Assembly (NCBI RefSeq): GCF_902491285.1
Contig: NZ_CABUHK010000015.1
Location: 1 to 64,000, forward strand
Source of the DNA: an uncultured Bacteroides sp.
GTDB taxonomy: Bacteria > Bacteroidota > Bacteroidia > Bacteroidales > Bacteroidaceae
Length of the DNA stretch: 64,000 bases
Direction: 5' to 3'
This document shows positions 24,808 to 33,681 of this stretch, one piece after another. The translations under genes and the position numbers were made by a program. Positions within the stretch are counted from its first letter, which is position 1; each line of letters starts with the position of its first letter. The notes beneath the pieces were generated by a model that worked only from the letters and a program-made list of their open reading frames with translations, ran no database searches and had not been told where the DNA came from.

Positions 24808-26943
24808 ATGAAACAAAAGAAAATGCTTACGCTTACTTTTTCACAGTTGAAACAAATCTATGGTCAGGAGATTCCGGAATTGGTGGAGATAGCTGAAAGA
24901 AGTACTACTGTTGAGGACTTTAAGGCTGGATTGCTGAGATTGCTGGACACTTGTGATATAGAGAACCAGGCTGCGGAAGAGGCAAGGGAGCAAATTCGAC
25001 TCTTACTCCAGTATGACGGGCTGGATGTGCATGAACTGTCTACGGGACAGGATATGCCGGTACGGACTATTCGGCTGCTTTATGAGTTTCTGACGGAGAC
25101 GTTGGAGAATATGGAGATGCCGACAGATTTATTTATTGAGATTTATCAGATGTTCAGACGGTTGAAAGGGGATATGGTTCCTTTTCCATCGGTTCAGCGC
25201 ATTAAGAACCGGAATGACCGGTGGGAAACGGGGTTGGACGAAGAGGTACGCGAAATTCGGGACGAGAATAAGGAACGGATGCTGCATTTGCTGATTCAGA
25301 AGATTGAAAACAGGAAGTCGAAACCTTCGGTGCGTTTTCACTTTGAGGAAGGGATGAGTTATGAGGAAAAATACAAGCTGGTGAGTGAGTGGTGGAATGA
25401 TTTTCGTTTTCACTTGTCAATGGCGGTGAAGAGCCCAGGAGAGTTGAACCGCTTTCTGGGTAATTCACTTTCGTCGGAGACTATGTATTTGCTTTATAAG
25501 GCACGGAAGAAAGGAATGCCGTTCTTTGCCACTCCTTATTATTTGTCGTTGCTGAATGTGACGGGATATGGGTATAATGACGAAGCAATCCGGAGTTATA
25601 TTCTTTATTCGCCACGGTTGGTGGAGACATACGGGAATATTCATGCGTGGGAGAAGGAAGATATTGTAGAACCCGGAAAGCCGAACGCGGCGGGGTGGCT
25701 GTTGCCGGACGGGCACAATATTCACCGGCGGTATCCGGAAGTGGCTATTCTGATTCCCGATACGATGGGAAGGGCTTGCGGGGGGCTTTGTGCTTCTTGC
25801 CAGCGGATGTATGATTTTCAGAGTGAACGGTTGAATTTTGAGTTTGAGTCTCTACGCCCGAAGGAGTCTTGGGATCGTAAGTTACGGCGGTTGATGACAT
25901 ATTTTGAAGAGGATACGCAGTTGCGGGATATTCTGATTACCGGTGGGGATGCGTTGATGAGCCAGAACAAGACACTGCAGAATATTTTGGATGCGGTATA
26001 CAGGATGGCCGCACGGAAGCAGAGGGCGAACCTTGAACGACCGGAAGGTGAGAAATATGCGGAGTTGCAACGGGTACGGTTGGGATCACGATTGTTGGCT
26101 TATCTGCCGATGCGCATCAATGACGGACTGGTGGAACTGTTGCGGGAATTTAAGGAGAAGGCTTCGGCTATCGGGGTGAAGCAGTTTATTATTCAGACAC
26201 ATTTTCAGACACCGCTAGAGGTGACACCGGAAGCCAAAGAGGCTATCCGGAAGATTCTTTCTGCAGGATGGATTATTACGAACCAGTTGGTATATACGGT
26301 GGCGGCTTCGCGACGGGGACATACCACACGGCTTCGGCAGGTGCTCAATTCTTTGGGAGTGATGTGTTATTATACTTTTTCCGTGAAGGGATTCAATGAG
26401 AATCATGCGGTATTTGCGCCGAACAGCCGTTCGATGCAGGAGCAGCAGGAAGAGAAGATATATGGACAGATGACTTCGGAGCAGGCGGAAGAACTCTATC
26501 GAATCTTGGAGACAAAGGTGGGGATGGAAGAAGAACCGAAAGAAGATGTCGCCAAGCAGTTGAGACGCTTTATGAGAAAGCACCGTTTGCCTTTCCTTGC
26601 TACAGACCGTAGCGTGTTGAATTTACCGGCTATCGGCAAGAGTATGACTTTCCAATTGGTGGGGCTGACGGAAGAAGGGAAGCGTATCCTGCGTTTTGAG
26701 CATGACGGCACTCGTCATCATAGTCCGATTATCGACCAAATGGGACAGATTTATATTGTGGAGAATAAATCGTTGGCGGCTTATCTGCGCCAGTTGGCCA
26801 AAATGGGGGAAGACCCGGAAGATTACACCTCGATATGGAGCTATACGAAAGGAGAAACCGAACCTCGCTTCAGTCTTTACGAGTATCCAGATTTTCCCTT
26901 CCACATCACTGAGAGAATGAGCAATTTAAGTCTTGAGGGCTAA
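24808..26943 (+). CDS. KamA-family radical SAM protein with long N-terminal region
   Basis: 711 aa. Radical SAM motif C324-x3-C328-x2-C331 in ACGGLCASCQRMYDF, with the KamA-type surroundings (LITGGDALM, QFIIQTHFQTPLEVTPEA, NQLVYT, GVMCYYTFSVKG). Lysine 2,3-aminomutase moves an amino group with S-adenosylmethionine, [4Fe-4S] and PLP; the amino-acid substrate here is uncertain. Typical KamA proteins are about 400-450 aa with the Cys motif near residue 125, so this one has roughly 200 extra N-terminal residues, with further residues at the C-terminus. The partner beta-lysine acetyltransferase (AblB) is not adjacent. It uses more G-ending codons than its neighbours. ATG at 24808 is preferred to a TTG two codons earlier. 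Confidence 0.9.
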   Translation: MKQKKMLTLTFSQLKQIYGQEIPELVEIAERSTTVEDFKAGLLRLLDTCDIENQAAEEAREQIRLLLQYDGLDVHELSTGQDMPVRTIRLLYEFLTETLENMEMPTDLFIEIYQMFRRLKGDMVPFPSVQRIKNRNDRWETGLDEEVREIRDENKERMLHLLIQKIENRKSKPSVRFHFEEGMSYEEKYKLVSEWWNDFRFHLSMAVKSPGELNRFLGNSLSSETMYLLYKARKKGMPFFATPYYLSLLNVTGYGYNDEAIRSYILYSPRLVETYGNIHAWEKEDIVEPGKPNAAGWLLPDGHNIHRRYPEVAILIPDTMGRACGGLCASCQRMYDFQSERLNFEFESLRPKESWDRKLRRLMTYFEEDTQLRDILITGGDALMSQNKTLQNILDAVYRMAARKQRANLERPEGEKYAELQRVRLGSRLLAYLPMRINDGLVELLREFKEKASAIGVKQFIIQTHFQTPLEVTPEAKEAIRKILSAGWIITNQLVYTVAASRRGHTTRLRQVLNSLGVMCYYTFSVKGFNENHAVFAPNSRSMQEQQEEKIYGQMTSEQAEELYRILETKVGMEEEPKEDVAKQLRRFMRKHRLPFLATDRSVLNLPAIGKSMTFQLVGLTEEGKRILRFEHDGTRHHSPIIDQMGQIYIVENKSLAAYLRQLAKMGEDPEDYTSIWSYTKGETEPRFSLYEYPDFPFHITERMSNLSLEG

Positions 26944-27073
26944 TCCTTTTCTTCTTTTACACGTATTACTATATTTGCTATAATTGCAGTCAGCCCGCCG
27001 TTGGTGATTCCTAAAGAGAAGACGCTTCGGGGGCTTGTTGTAATACGTCCGGCATTATTATTTCCGCAGTTTC

Positions 27074-28669
27074 TTATTCCAAGTTATTATTTCCTGTATC
27101 CCACCAGAGGCGTGTGCCACCATGGTCTTCTCCACCCAGCGCTTGTACAAGTGCAAGATATTGGTCAGGGTCTTCTGTCTGAAGGGTGCCGGGGAAGTTA
27201 AGGCGGCGTACCATGATTTCCGGATCTATGCATCCGTTCCTGCTATGATTGAAGCGCACGGGAAATAAGCGGGGATACCCCGTCCGTCTCTGTTCCGCCC
27301 AAGCCTCACAGCCTTCAGGGAACATGGCAATCCATTTTTGAGTGATTATCTTTTCCAGTTTCGTTTCCTTGTCGTCCTCCCTGTCCCATTTGGGAGATAT
27401 TTTACAACGGGCTTCGATATTGTTCTCTTCGTCATAGGTATCTATAAAGTCAGCGGCAGTCAGGTCACTTTGCAGATACTCTTCCGCTCCATAGACTCCC
27501 CATTGCTGAAAAGAGGTCGTCACTCCGTTCCGATAGCAGACCTCTTCATCTTCGTCCGTCCATCCCCGCAAAGCGGCTTCGGCACGCAGAAACCAAATTT
27601 CCGAAGCGGTCATCAGGGGAGCATCCGTAGATTGGGTGACGGACAGTTTCGACAACCCGGCATAATGGTTGTGGGCAAAGCAGGTTCCCTGACGGATTCC
27701 ACGATATTTATTTTTAAATTCAACATCCGTGCAAGGTTTGAAATAAACTTCTAGACGAGGGTCATTGTAGCCTGTCAAGATGGATTCCATCGGGGCACTC
27801 ATATAGGTTTCATTCCATACAAGGTTGAGTTCGCCCAATGGATTGGTATATCCCGATTGGGTAGAAACCGCCACTTTCTCTGTAACTGTTTCAAAGACAC
27901 CGTAGCCGTTTTTCTTTATTTTCCCAATTTCACCCTGCGCCTTATCGGGAACAACGGATGCCAAACGCATGGCAAGACGAAGGCGCAAGGAATTGGCAAA
28001 TTTTATCCAGGAAGTATAGTTACCATCCAGCAGAATATCAAAACGGGCAAATTCATTGGCATCCGGCTTCTCCTCTATATAACCGATAAGGGCAACAACC
28101 GCCGAGTCGAGTTCATTGAAGAACTCATAATAAACATCTTTTTGCGTATCGGGACGGTAATGGTTTGCCACGTTGGCGAAATTCTTGTAGATGACAGGAC
28201 CGTAATAATCCGTCACACGATGCATGGCTTCCACCTTTAGTATTTTCGTGATGCCGAACAAGGCAGGCTGAGTGTTCCGTGTGGCATTCTCCGACTGGTA
28301 TATCTGCGGAAAAACATACGAATACATATGTGTCCACATCGCGCTGTTCCAACCGTCCTGCATATTATAGTCGGAGTTGTGCGAACCACCGTTCAGCGGT
28401 TTGGCATCATGCATATATCCGCTGAACATATCCGCATTCAGATTCTGCGTCAACTGGAAAGGCCAGTTCTTGCCTTTCCCATAATCGTAGTTAAAATAAA
28501 TACCCTGCTGGATAATTCCCAAACGGATTCCATAACCGTTATCATCAATAATCAGGTCATCATCCGTAATGCCGGATAAATCGGTATTATAGTCACGGAA
28601 ATTTCCGGTACAAGCAACGGAAAACAGCAACAAGCCTGTCAGGCATAGATGTATATATTTCTTTTTCAT
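27074..28669 (-). CDS. SusD/RagB-type outer-membrane lipoprotein
   Basis: 531 aa. Lipoprotein signal MKKKYIHLCLTGLLLFSVAC with Cys20 lipidated. SusD-like features include ALFGITKILKVEAMHRVTDY, WIKFANSLRLRLAMRLA, TASEIWFLRAEAALRGW and the end region KIITQKWIAMFPEG. SusD proteins sit on the cell surface and hand glycan or peptide ligands to the SusC partner. It lies 15 bases after the SusC gene. No glycoside hydrolase, sulfatase, protease or regulator lies next to the pair, so the ligand cannot be guessed. Confidence 0.93.
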   Translation of the reverse strand: MKKKYIHLCLTGLLLFSVACTGNFRDYNTDLSGITDDDLIIDDNGYGIRLGIIQQGIYFNYDYGKGKNWPFQLTQNLNADMFSGYMHDAKPLNGGSHNSDYNMQDGWNSAMWTHMYSYVFPQIYQSENATRNTQPALFGITKILKVEAMHRVTDYYGPVIYKNFANVANHYRPDTQKDVYYEFFNELDSAVVALIGYIEEKPDANEFARFDILLDGNYTSWIKFANSLRLRLAMRLASVVPDKAQGEIGKIKKNGYGVFETVTEKVAVSTQSGYTNPLGELNLVWNETYMSAPMESILTGYNDPRLEVYFKPCTDVEFKNKYRGIRQGTCFAHNHYAGLSKLSVTQSTDAPLMTASEIWFLRAEAALRGWTDEDEEVCYRNGVTTSFQQWGVYGAEEYLQSDLTAADFIDTYDEENNIEARCKISPKWDREDDKETKLEKIITQKWIAMFPEGCEAWAEQRRTGYPRLFPVRFNHSRNGCIDPEIMVRRLNFPGTLQTEDPDQYLALVQALGGEDHGGTRLWWDTGNNNLE

Positions 28670-28684
28670 ACCTCTCTCCTACTC

Positions 28685-31600
28685 TTAAAATTCACATTTC
28701 ACCGAGAAGCCCAGACTCCGGGTAGTGGGCATTCCGAAAACTTCGATCCCCTGATTATCGTTCCCCGTAGAAAGCACTAAATCCGGGTCAAAAGGGGCTT
28801 CCTTATACAAGAAACAAAGATTACGGGCAACAAACGAAAGTTGCACATCTTTCAAAACTTTCGTCTTCTGCATCCATTGTTTAGGGAGATTATAGCTCAA
28901 TGACACCTCACGCAACCGCAGGTTGGTAGCGTCATACATATAGTATTCCGTCACTCCGGCGCGTCCGCCCACTATCTTATAGAATCCCCTTACATTATCT
29001 ATCTTCCGCCCCTCAAGCATGACATATCCCCTATCCCGGGCATCGGCCGTTACTTCCGACACTCCGTAAAGATCCATTTCCGCCTGTGTCTGTGAAAGCA
29101 CCTCACCGCCATAACGCCAGTCAAGCAGGAAGTAGAGGCTGAAACCTTTGTAAGAGAATGTATGGTTCCAGCCCATCATAAAGACAGGGTTGGCATTTCC
29201 CACTTTTATCGTATTGCCGTCCCCCTCCACTGATGGAAACCCTTTATTGTCACCCTCTGTTTCGTAGACAATATTTCCCTGGTCATCACGTACAAAAGCC
29301 TTGCCGTAAATATCACCGATAGAACCGCCTTTAATAAGTTTCATCGCATAGCTGGAAGAAAAACTGGTAGGCCCGTACACCATCTCCTTCAAGTCATCAT
29401 GCAATTTCACAATCTTATTCTTGTTGGAAGAGAAGTTCAGAGAGGTTTTCCAGCTAAAATCAGCACTCAGCACCGGAGTCGCGTTCAGTGTCACTTCCCA
29501 CCCCCGGTTTTGGATATTTCCGGCATTCACATACCGATAAGCGTACACATCTCCTGCCAGTGCAGGGAGTTTGAAGAATTGGTTATAGGTATTAGTGCGA
29601 TAATAAGTCAGGTTAATTCCCAGACGATGCTGAAAGAATCTCCATTCCGTTCCAAACTCTATGGCATGTGTCATTTCCGGCTCCATCTCCCGGAAAGGAG
29701 CGGCATCATTCGCCTGTATCTCACCACCGGCATTGACATGCGAAGAGGGGTTGGTGATATGTGCCGGAATATCATTGCCTACCTTACTGTAAGCGCCGCG
29801 CAGTTTTGCGAAAGAAATCCATCCGGGCATCTTCACCCATTTGTCGAGTAACATGGAAAGACCGACAGAAGGGTAAGCGAATCCGGATTTCTCATGCGTG
29901 GTATGCGAGAGAGTGGATGCCCAGTCATTACGGGCTGTCAAGTCGAGGAACAGTTTCTCCTTATAGCCAATCTGAGCCGTAGCAAAGAGTGATTGCAGTT
30001 GACGGTGCATATCTATTTTCTGGTCAATGCTGGCGGAACTGTTCATAACGATATTGGCGATATTAAACACATTGGCAAACTTCAAAGAGGCATTTTTCGA
30101 GTCATAGCGGGTAGAGTTTGTGACTCTGTCATTTATACTGCCGCCGATAGCCGCATCCAGTGTAAAATCGCCCCAGGTTTTCTTGAACATAGCCATGATG
30201 TCTCCATACATCTGCGTCTCCTGATAATCCATCTCAAGATACCGCCCGTTCGCTCCACACAAAGCGGGAGCGGTGGAAGCATAGAACTTCTGACGTAGCT
30301 TGTCGCCCCAGTAATCCATATTGCCGCGAGCCTGAATCGTCAGCCAGCCATTCACTTTGACACTTGCCGAGAGTGCAAGGATGACACGTGTACGTGTCTC
30401 CTTACTTTGTATGCGGTTCACTATCCAATAAGGGTTCTGTTCGAAGTCTTCGGTAAATGTATGCCAGTTCTGTACCCCTAGTTTCCGGTCGGTGTCATAG
30501 GTTTCAAAGTTATCCTTATAAAATGACAGGTCTTCGCCACGGGGGAAACGGTAAAGCCCTACCAGCGGATTCATATAAAAACCACCTGAGACGGGTTTAT
30601 TCTCTACCGTCTGCTTCATGACATTGACGTTGCCGTCCAGTTTCAGACGTTTGTTGAACATGGTAGCTGTTTCACGCAAATTGATATTGTGCTTCTTCAG
30701 TTTATTCCGGTCAATAATCCCCTTTCCGGTCGTATTGGCATAAGAGAAGTAAGTCTGCAGGTTTTCATTTCCATAGCTGACGGATACGGATGTGATGGAT
30801 GTCAGTCCGGTACGGAAGAAATCATTCAGGTTATCATGCTTCTCCAAGTTTGCCTTTTCACCCCAGCTATCTGTCACGTCGCTTACGCCATAACGGTTCT
30901 GCATCTCAGGCAGGCTGAATGCCTTATCAAAAGTCAGTCCGGTGGAGAAGTGAATACTCCGTTGTCCGGTAGAATTTCCTTTTTTAGTAGTGATAAGAAT
31001 CACACCGTTGGCTGCCATACTTCCGTATAAAGCAGCGGCGGGAGCACCTTTCAGGATACTGATGCTTTCCACATCTTCCGGGTTCAAATTAGAAATACCG
31101 TCCCCGCTATCCCGGTTTCCGGCATTTGCCGTTCCGCCAATCGCCGAATAAGATTGTTCCGAAGTGGTGTTGGACATCGGTACTCCGTCTATCACATAAA
31201 GCGGCTGGTTATCGCCGAATGCCGAACGGATTCCCCGGAGACTGATTTTTGCGGAGCCGCCCATACCGGAAGAGTTTTTATTGACCTGCACCCCGGCAGC
31301 TTTTCCGGCGAGGGCGGTAATCAGATTTATTTCTTTCACACGGCTGAGTTCCTCCCCTTTTATTTTCTGCGTGGAATAAGCCAGCGTAGCCTCATCCTTT
31401 TCGAGCCCTAAGGCGGTCACAATGACATGATCCAGTTCTATGGCACTTTCCCGAAGAAATATTTCAAGCATGGACCTGCCTGAAACTTTAACTTCTGTAG
31501 TCTCATAGCCTATAAAGGATATTTGTAAAACAGCACTATCCGGCACGGACAAGAAGAAATTTCCATCAATATTGGTCACGGTTCCGTTGACTCCCCCTTT

Positions 31601-31813
31601 CTCACGTACAGTTGCACCTATAAGCGGTTCGCCTTTGGTATCGACAACGCGCCCCCTTACTGTCGTTTTATCAGCAGGGATTTCTATTGTTTGTTTTAAC
31701 ATCTGTTGCTCTGAAGCGTAACATTTTTCACTCAGGAAAAAGAACTGGCTTATTAAACAGCAGCTAACAACGACTTTTACTCTCAATAACATTACGATAA
31801 ACCATGCATTCAT
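28685..31813 (-). CDS. SusC/RagA-type TonB-dependent outer-membrane transporter
   Basis: 1042 aa. Signal sequence, then a CarboxypepD_reg domain (VRGRVVDTKGEPLIGATV, about residues 52-130), a plug domain with ISLRGIRSAFGDNQPLYVID and SILKGAPAAALYGSMAANG, then a 22-strand barrel ending in ...LGFSVKCEF with terminal Phe. It imports ligands in partnership with the SusD lipoprotein. The start is uncertain: ATG at 31813 lies only seven bases after the -7 box, whereas ATG at 31792 (MLLRVKVVVSCC) gives a normal leader and a compact signal peptide. It is divergent from the UDG-like gene. Confidence 0.95.
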   Translation of the reverse strand: MNAWFIVMLLRVKVVVSCCLISQFFFLSEKCYASEQQMLKQTIEIPADKTTVRGRVVDTKGEPLIGATVREKGGVNGTVTNIDGNFFLSVPDSAVLQISFIGYETTEVKVSGRSMLEIFLRESAIELDHVIVTALGLEKDEATLAYSTQKIKGEELSRVKEINLITALAGKAAGVQVNKNSSGMGGSAKISLRGIRSAFGDNQPLYVIDGVPMSNTTSEQSYSAIGGTANAGNRDSGDGISNLNPEDVESISILKGAPAAALYGSMAANGVILITTKKGNSTGQRSIHFSTGLTFDKAFSLPEMQNRYGVSDVTDSWGEKANLEKHDNLNDFFRTGLTSITSVSVSYGNENLQTYFSYANTTGKGIIDRNKLKKHNINLRETATMFNKRLKLDGNVNVMKQTVENKPVSGGFYMNPLVGLYRFPRGEDLSFYKDNFETYDTDRKLGVQNWHTFTEDFEQNPYWIVNRIQSKETRTRVILALSASVKVNGWLTIQARGNMDYWGDKLRQKFYASTAPALCGANGRYLEMDYQETQMYGDIMAMFKKTWGDFTLDAAIGGSINDRVTNSTRYDSKNASLKFANVFNIANIVMNSSASIDQKIDMHRQLQSLFATAQIGYKEKLFLDLTARNDWASTLSHTTHEKSGFAYPSVGLSMLLDKWVKMPGWISFAKLRGAYSKVGNDIPAHITNPSSHVNAGGEIQANDAAPFREMEPEMTHAIEFGTEWRFFQHRLGINLTYYRTNTYNQFFKLPALAGDVYAYRYVNAGNIQNRGWEVTLNATPVLSADFSWKTSLNFSSNKNKIVKLHDDLKEMVYGPTSFSSSYAMKLIKGGSIGDIYGKAFVRDDQGNIVYETEGDNKGFPSVEGDGNTIKVGNANPVFMMGWNHTFSYKGFSLYFLLDWRYGGEVLSQTQAEMDLYGVSEVTADARDRGYVMLEGRKIDNVRGFYKIVGGRAGVTEYYMYDATNLRLREVSLSYNLPKQWMQKTKVLKDVQLSFVARNLCFLYKEAPFDPDLVLSTGNDNQGIEVFGMPTTRSLGFSVKCEF

Positions 31814-31820
31814 TATGTCG

Positions 31821-31828
31821 CAAAAATA
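31821..31828 (-). promoter_or_regulatory. -7 box of the SusC/SusD operon
   Basis: TATTTTTG on the minus strand, seven bases before ATG 31813 and 28 before ATG 31792. Confidence 0.55.
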
Positions 31829-31865
31829 ACCAATTATTTTAAATATATCATTTTTTCGCATTGAT

Positions 31866-31897
31866 TTTGAGGGAAATAAATAGAATCACTATTTTTG
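31866..31897 (+). promoter_or_regulatory. Complete promoter of the UDG-like gene
   Basis: -33 TTTG (31866-31869) and -7 TATTTTTG (31890-31897), 20 bases apart, ending 25 bases before the ATG at 31923. Confidence 0.65.
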
Positions 31898-31922
31898 CAG
31901 AAAATTAAAATGACACATAAAA

Positions 31923-32501
31923 ATGGAAATCGAAAAACATCCGTTAGAACCGTTTCTCCCGGCGAAAACAAAATTGCTTATGTTGGGAAGTTTTCCGCCA
32001 CAGAAAAAACGCTGGTCAATGGATTTCTACTATCCGAACCTGAATAATGACATGTGGCGGATTTTCGGTGTTTTATTCTTCAATGATAAGGAACACTTTC
32101 TTAATCCGACACGAAAAGCGTTCTGCCGCGAACGAATTATAAACTTTCTGAATGAAAAGGGGATTGCGCTGTTCGATACGGCTTCTTCCATCCGCAGATT
32201 GCAGGATAACGCTTCGGACAAGTTTCTCGAAGTGGTGGAAGCCACCGACGTGGCAGCATTGCTTCGCCGACTTCCCGAATGTAAGGCAATTGTCACCACC
32301 GGACAAAAAGCTACGGATACGCTCCGGCAACAGTTTGATGTGGAAGAGCCGAAAGTCGGCGATTATGCGGAATTCGTTTTTGAAGGACGGGCCATGAGAT
32401 TATACCGTATGCCTTCCTCCTCGCGGGCATATCCGCTGGCCTTGGATAAGAAAGCGGCTGCTTACCGGATTATGTATCAGGATTTACAGATACTCCCATG
32501 A
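31923..32501 (+). CDS. Uracil-DNA glycosylase superfamily protein
   Basis: 192 aa. The UDG fold motifs are LLMLGSFPPQKKRWSMDFYY (motif A region, residues about 18-37), then NNDMWRIFG, and the C-terminal MPSSSRAYP in place of HPSP. The pattern is that of the Mug/UDG-like group common in Bacteroides. It probably removes a damaged or mismatched base from DNA; specificity is unknown. Motif B carries Ser in place of His, which may alter activity. Confidence 0.85.
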   Translation: MEIEKHPLEPFLPAKTKLLMLGSFPPQKKRWSMDFYYPNLNNDMWRIFGVLFFNDKEHFLNPTRKAFCRERIINFLNEKGIALFDTASSIRRLQDNASDKFLEVVEATDVAALLRRLPECKAIVTTGQKATDTLRQQFDVEEPKVGDYAEFVFEGRAMRLYRMPSSSRAYPLALDKKAAAYRIMYQDLQILP

Positions 32502-32548
32502 AAAGAATCAGTATATAATAATAGTAATCATTAAATAATAAACTACGT

Positions 32549-32902
32549 ATGACACCCTTATTTTTGCAATACCCGGCATGCAGTACCTGCCAAAAAGCCA
32601 AGAAGTGGTTAACAGAAAATAACATTGAGTTTGTAAATCGCTTAATCGTGGAAGAGAATCCTACGGTAGAAGAACTAAAAGCATGGATTCCACGTAGCGG
32701 CCTGCCGATAAAAAAATTCTTTAACACAAGCGGTTTAGTTTATAAAGAGCTGAAACTGAGCGAGAAGCTATCAAGCATGAGTGAAGATGAACAAATAGCG
32801 TTACTGGCAACAAATGGTAAACTGGTGAAACGCCCATTGGTAGTGACAGACAGTTTTGTTCTGGTCGGTTTCAAGCCCGACGAATGGGAAAAATTAAAAT
32901 AA
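32549..32902 (+). CDS. ArsC/Spx family (YffB-like) protein
   Basis: 117 aa thioredoxin-fold protein of the arsenate reductase family. CSTCQKAKKW at residues 11-20 carries the N-terminal Cys of ArsC and a CxxC as in Spx. IPRSGLPIKKFFNTSGLVYK and KRPLVV(T) are the usual middle and cis-Pro segments. Its role could be in arsenate or thiol chemistry, or regulatory as for Spx; there is no ars operon here. It ends 65 bases before tRNA-Trp. Confidence 0.88.
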   Translation: MTPLFLQYPACSTCQKAKKWLTENNIEFVNRLIVEENPTVEELKAWIPRSGLPIKKFFNTSGLVYKELKLSEKLSSMSEDEQIALLATNGKLVKRPLVVTDSFVLVGFKPDEWEKLK

Positions 32903-32925
32903 TTCAAAACTTATTTACCCAAACA

Positions 32926-32956
32926 TTTGCAGATTCAGAAGTTTATACTACCTTTG
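32926..32956 (+). promoter_or_regulatory. Complete promoter of tRNA-Trp
   Basis: -33 TTTG (32926-32929) and -7 TACCTTTG (32949-32956), 19 bases apart, just before the tRNA gene. Confidence 0.75.
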
Positions 32957-32967
32957 CAGCCGCAAAC

Positions 32968-33040
32968 ACGGGAGTAGCTCAGTTGGTAGAGCACCGGTCT
33001 CCAAAACCGGGTGTCGGGAGTTCGAGCCTCTCCTCCCGTG
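32968..33040 (+). tRNA. tRNA-Trp (anticodon CCA)
   Basis: A complete 73-base cloverleaf. Acceptor ACGGGAG (32968-74) pairs with CTCCCGT (33033-39), discriminator G at 33040, D-arm AGCTC...GAGC, anticodon stem CCGGT/ACCGG with loop CTCCAAA, anticodon CCA at 33001-33003, and a T-arm with TTCGAGC. The 3' CCA is not encoded. It has a full promoter upstream and a hairpin downstream. Confidence 0.96.
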
Positions 33041-33047
33041 CAAGGAT

Positions 33048-33080
33048 AAACAGCTGTAAGTTAAGAACTTACGGCTGTTT
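33048..33080 (+). terminator. Hairpin after tRNA-Trp
   Basis: A 15-bp stem (AAACAGCTGTAAGTT with AACTTACGGCTGTTT, one G-T pair) with a 3-base loop, eight bases after the tRNA. The following T content is modest. Confidence 0.65.
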
Positions 33081-33085
33081 ATCGT

Positions 33086-33166
33086 TTACAGGTCGGACAA
33101 ATGTCGGACACTATTTTTTTTACCTTCCTTTGGTATCTGCCGATGAAATTCGGATGACTTTACCAT
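33086..33166 (-). pseudogene. 26-codon reading frame, possible remnant of a HicA-like toxin gene
   Basis: The minus strand encodes MVKSSEFHRQIPKEG followed by a short tail and stop. The beginning resembles the N-terminus of HicA mRNA-interferase toxins (MKxSEFHRxI). A -7-like TACTTTTG lies 22 bases upstream (33189-33196 minus). The frame ends long before a full HicA would, so at most it is a truncated leftover. This is speculative. Confidence 0.2.
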
Positions 33167-33199
33167 ATCAATTATTTTTCCAGCACCACAAAAGTAGTA

Positions 33200-33234
33200 A
33201 AAGTTCTACTATCCATAAATAACAGTAGAACTTT
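33200..33234. repeat. Perfect 11-bp inverted repeat
   Basis: AAAGTTCTACT (33200-33210) and AGTAGAACTTT (33224-33234), separated by 13 bases. No T-run follows. Function is unknown. Confidence 0.6.
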
Positions 33235-33446
33235 CGCTACCTTTTAACAATCCGCCATTTTATTGCGCTAAACAACCATAAACACAACTATAATATAATT
33301 GTGGTTCATCGATTTCACCTAATTCTCGAAATGCCCATGAATAAGGTAATAGCGGGTGAAAGCAAGGGGTAAGCTCAGGTGAAACTGAACATTAGCGGTT
33401 TCACCTTGTCTTTTCAAAATTTCCCTTGAGCTAAAATAAATTTCAT

Positions 33447-33509
33447 TATAGCTAATCCGGATATGCTTATAGCTAATCGAAATATGCTTATAACAAATCC
33501 GTTGTCAGG
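33447..33509. repeat. Three tandem 21-nt repeats
   Basis: Copies begin at 33447, 33468 and 33489 (TATAGCTAATC...ATATGCT). The first two differ at three positions; the third is more divergent. Confidence 0.7.
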
Positions 33510-33587
33510 TATTAATAGATAATCCATCAGGTATTAACAGCCTGTATGTAAAGTGTTAACATCTTGACTCTTATCTATTAATACTTG
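33506..33587. repeat. Near-perfect 17-bp inverted repeat inside the repeat element
   Basis: CAGGTATTAATAGATAA (33506-33522) is the reverse complement of 33571-33587 with one mismatch. The spacer holds another partial copy, CAGGTATTAACAG. Confidence 0.65.
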
Positions 33588-33593
33588 AGTTGG

Positions 33594-33681
33594 TAGATCT
33601 ATATATTCAACACATTGAATCTATATACTTACCGCATTGAATCTATATATTCAGCACGGTGGCTCTATATGTTCAGCAATC
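33594..33681. repeat. Four tandem 22-nt repeats
   Basis: Copies start at 33594, 33616, 33638 and 33660, each built on TCTATATATTCAGCAC. The period is exactly 22 bases with no spacers, so this is an iteron-like array and not CRISPR. Confidence 0.75.

Noticed and set aside
32884..33222. Open frame across the tRNA-Trp gene
   Set aside because: It runs through a clear tRNA and has no family resemblance or ribosome site.
33594..33681. Tandem repeats considered as CRISPR
   Set aside because: The 22-nt units follow each other with no spacers, and no cas genes are present.
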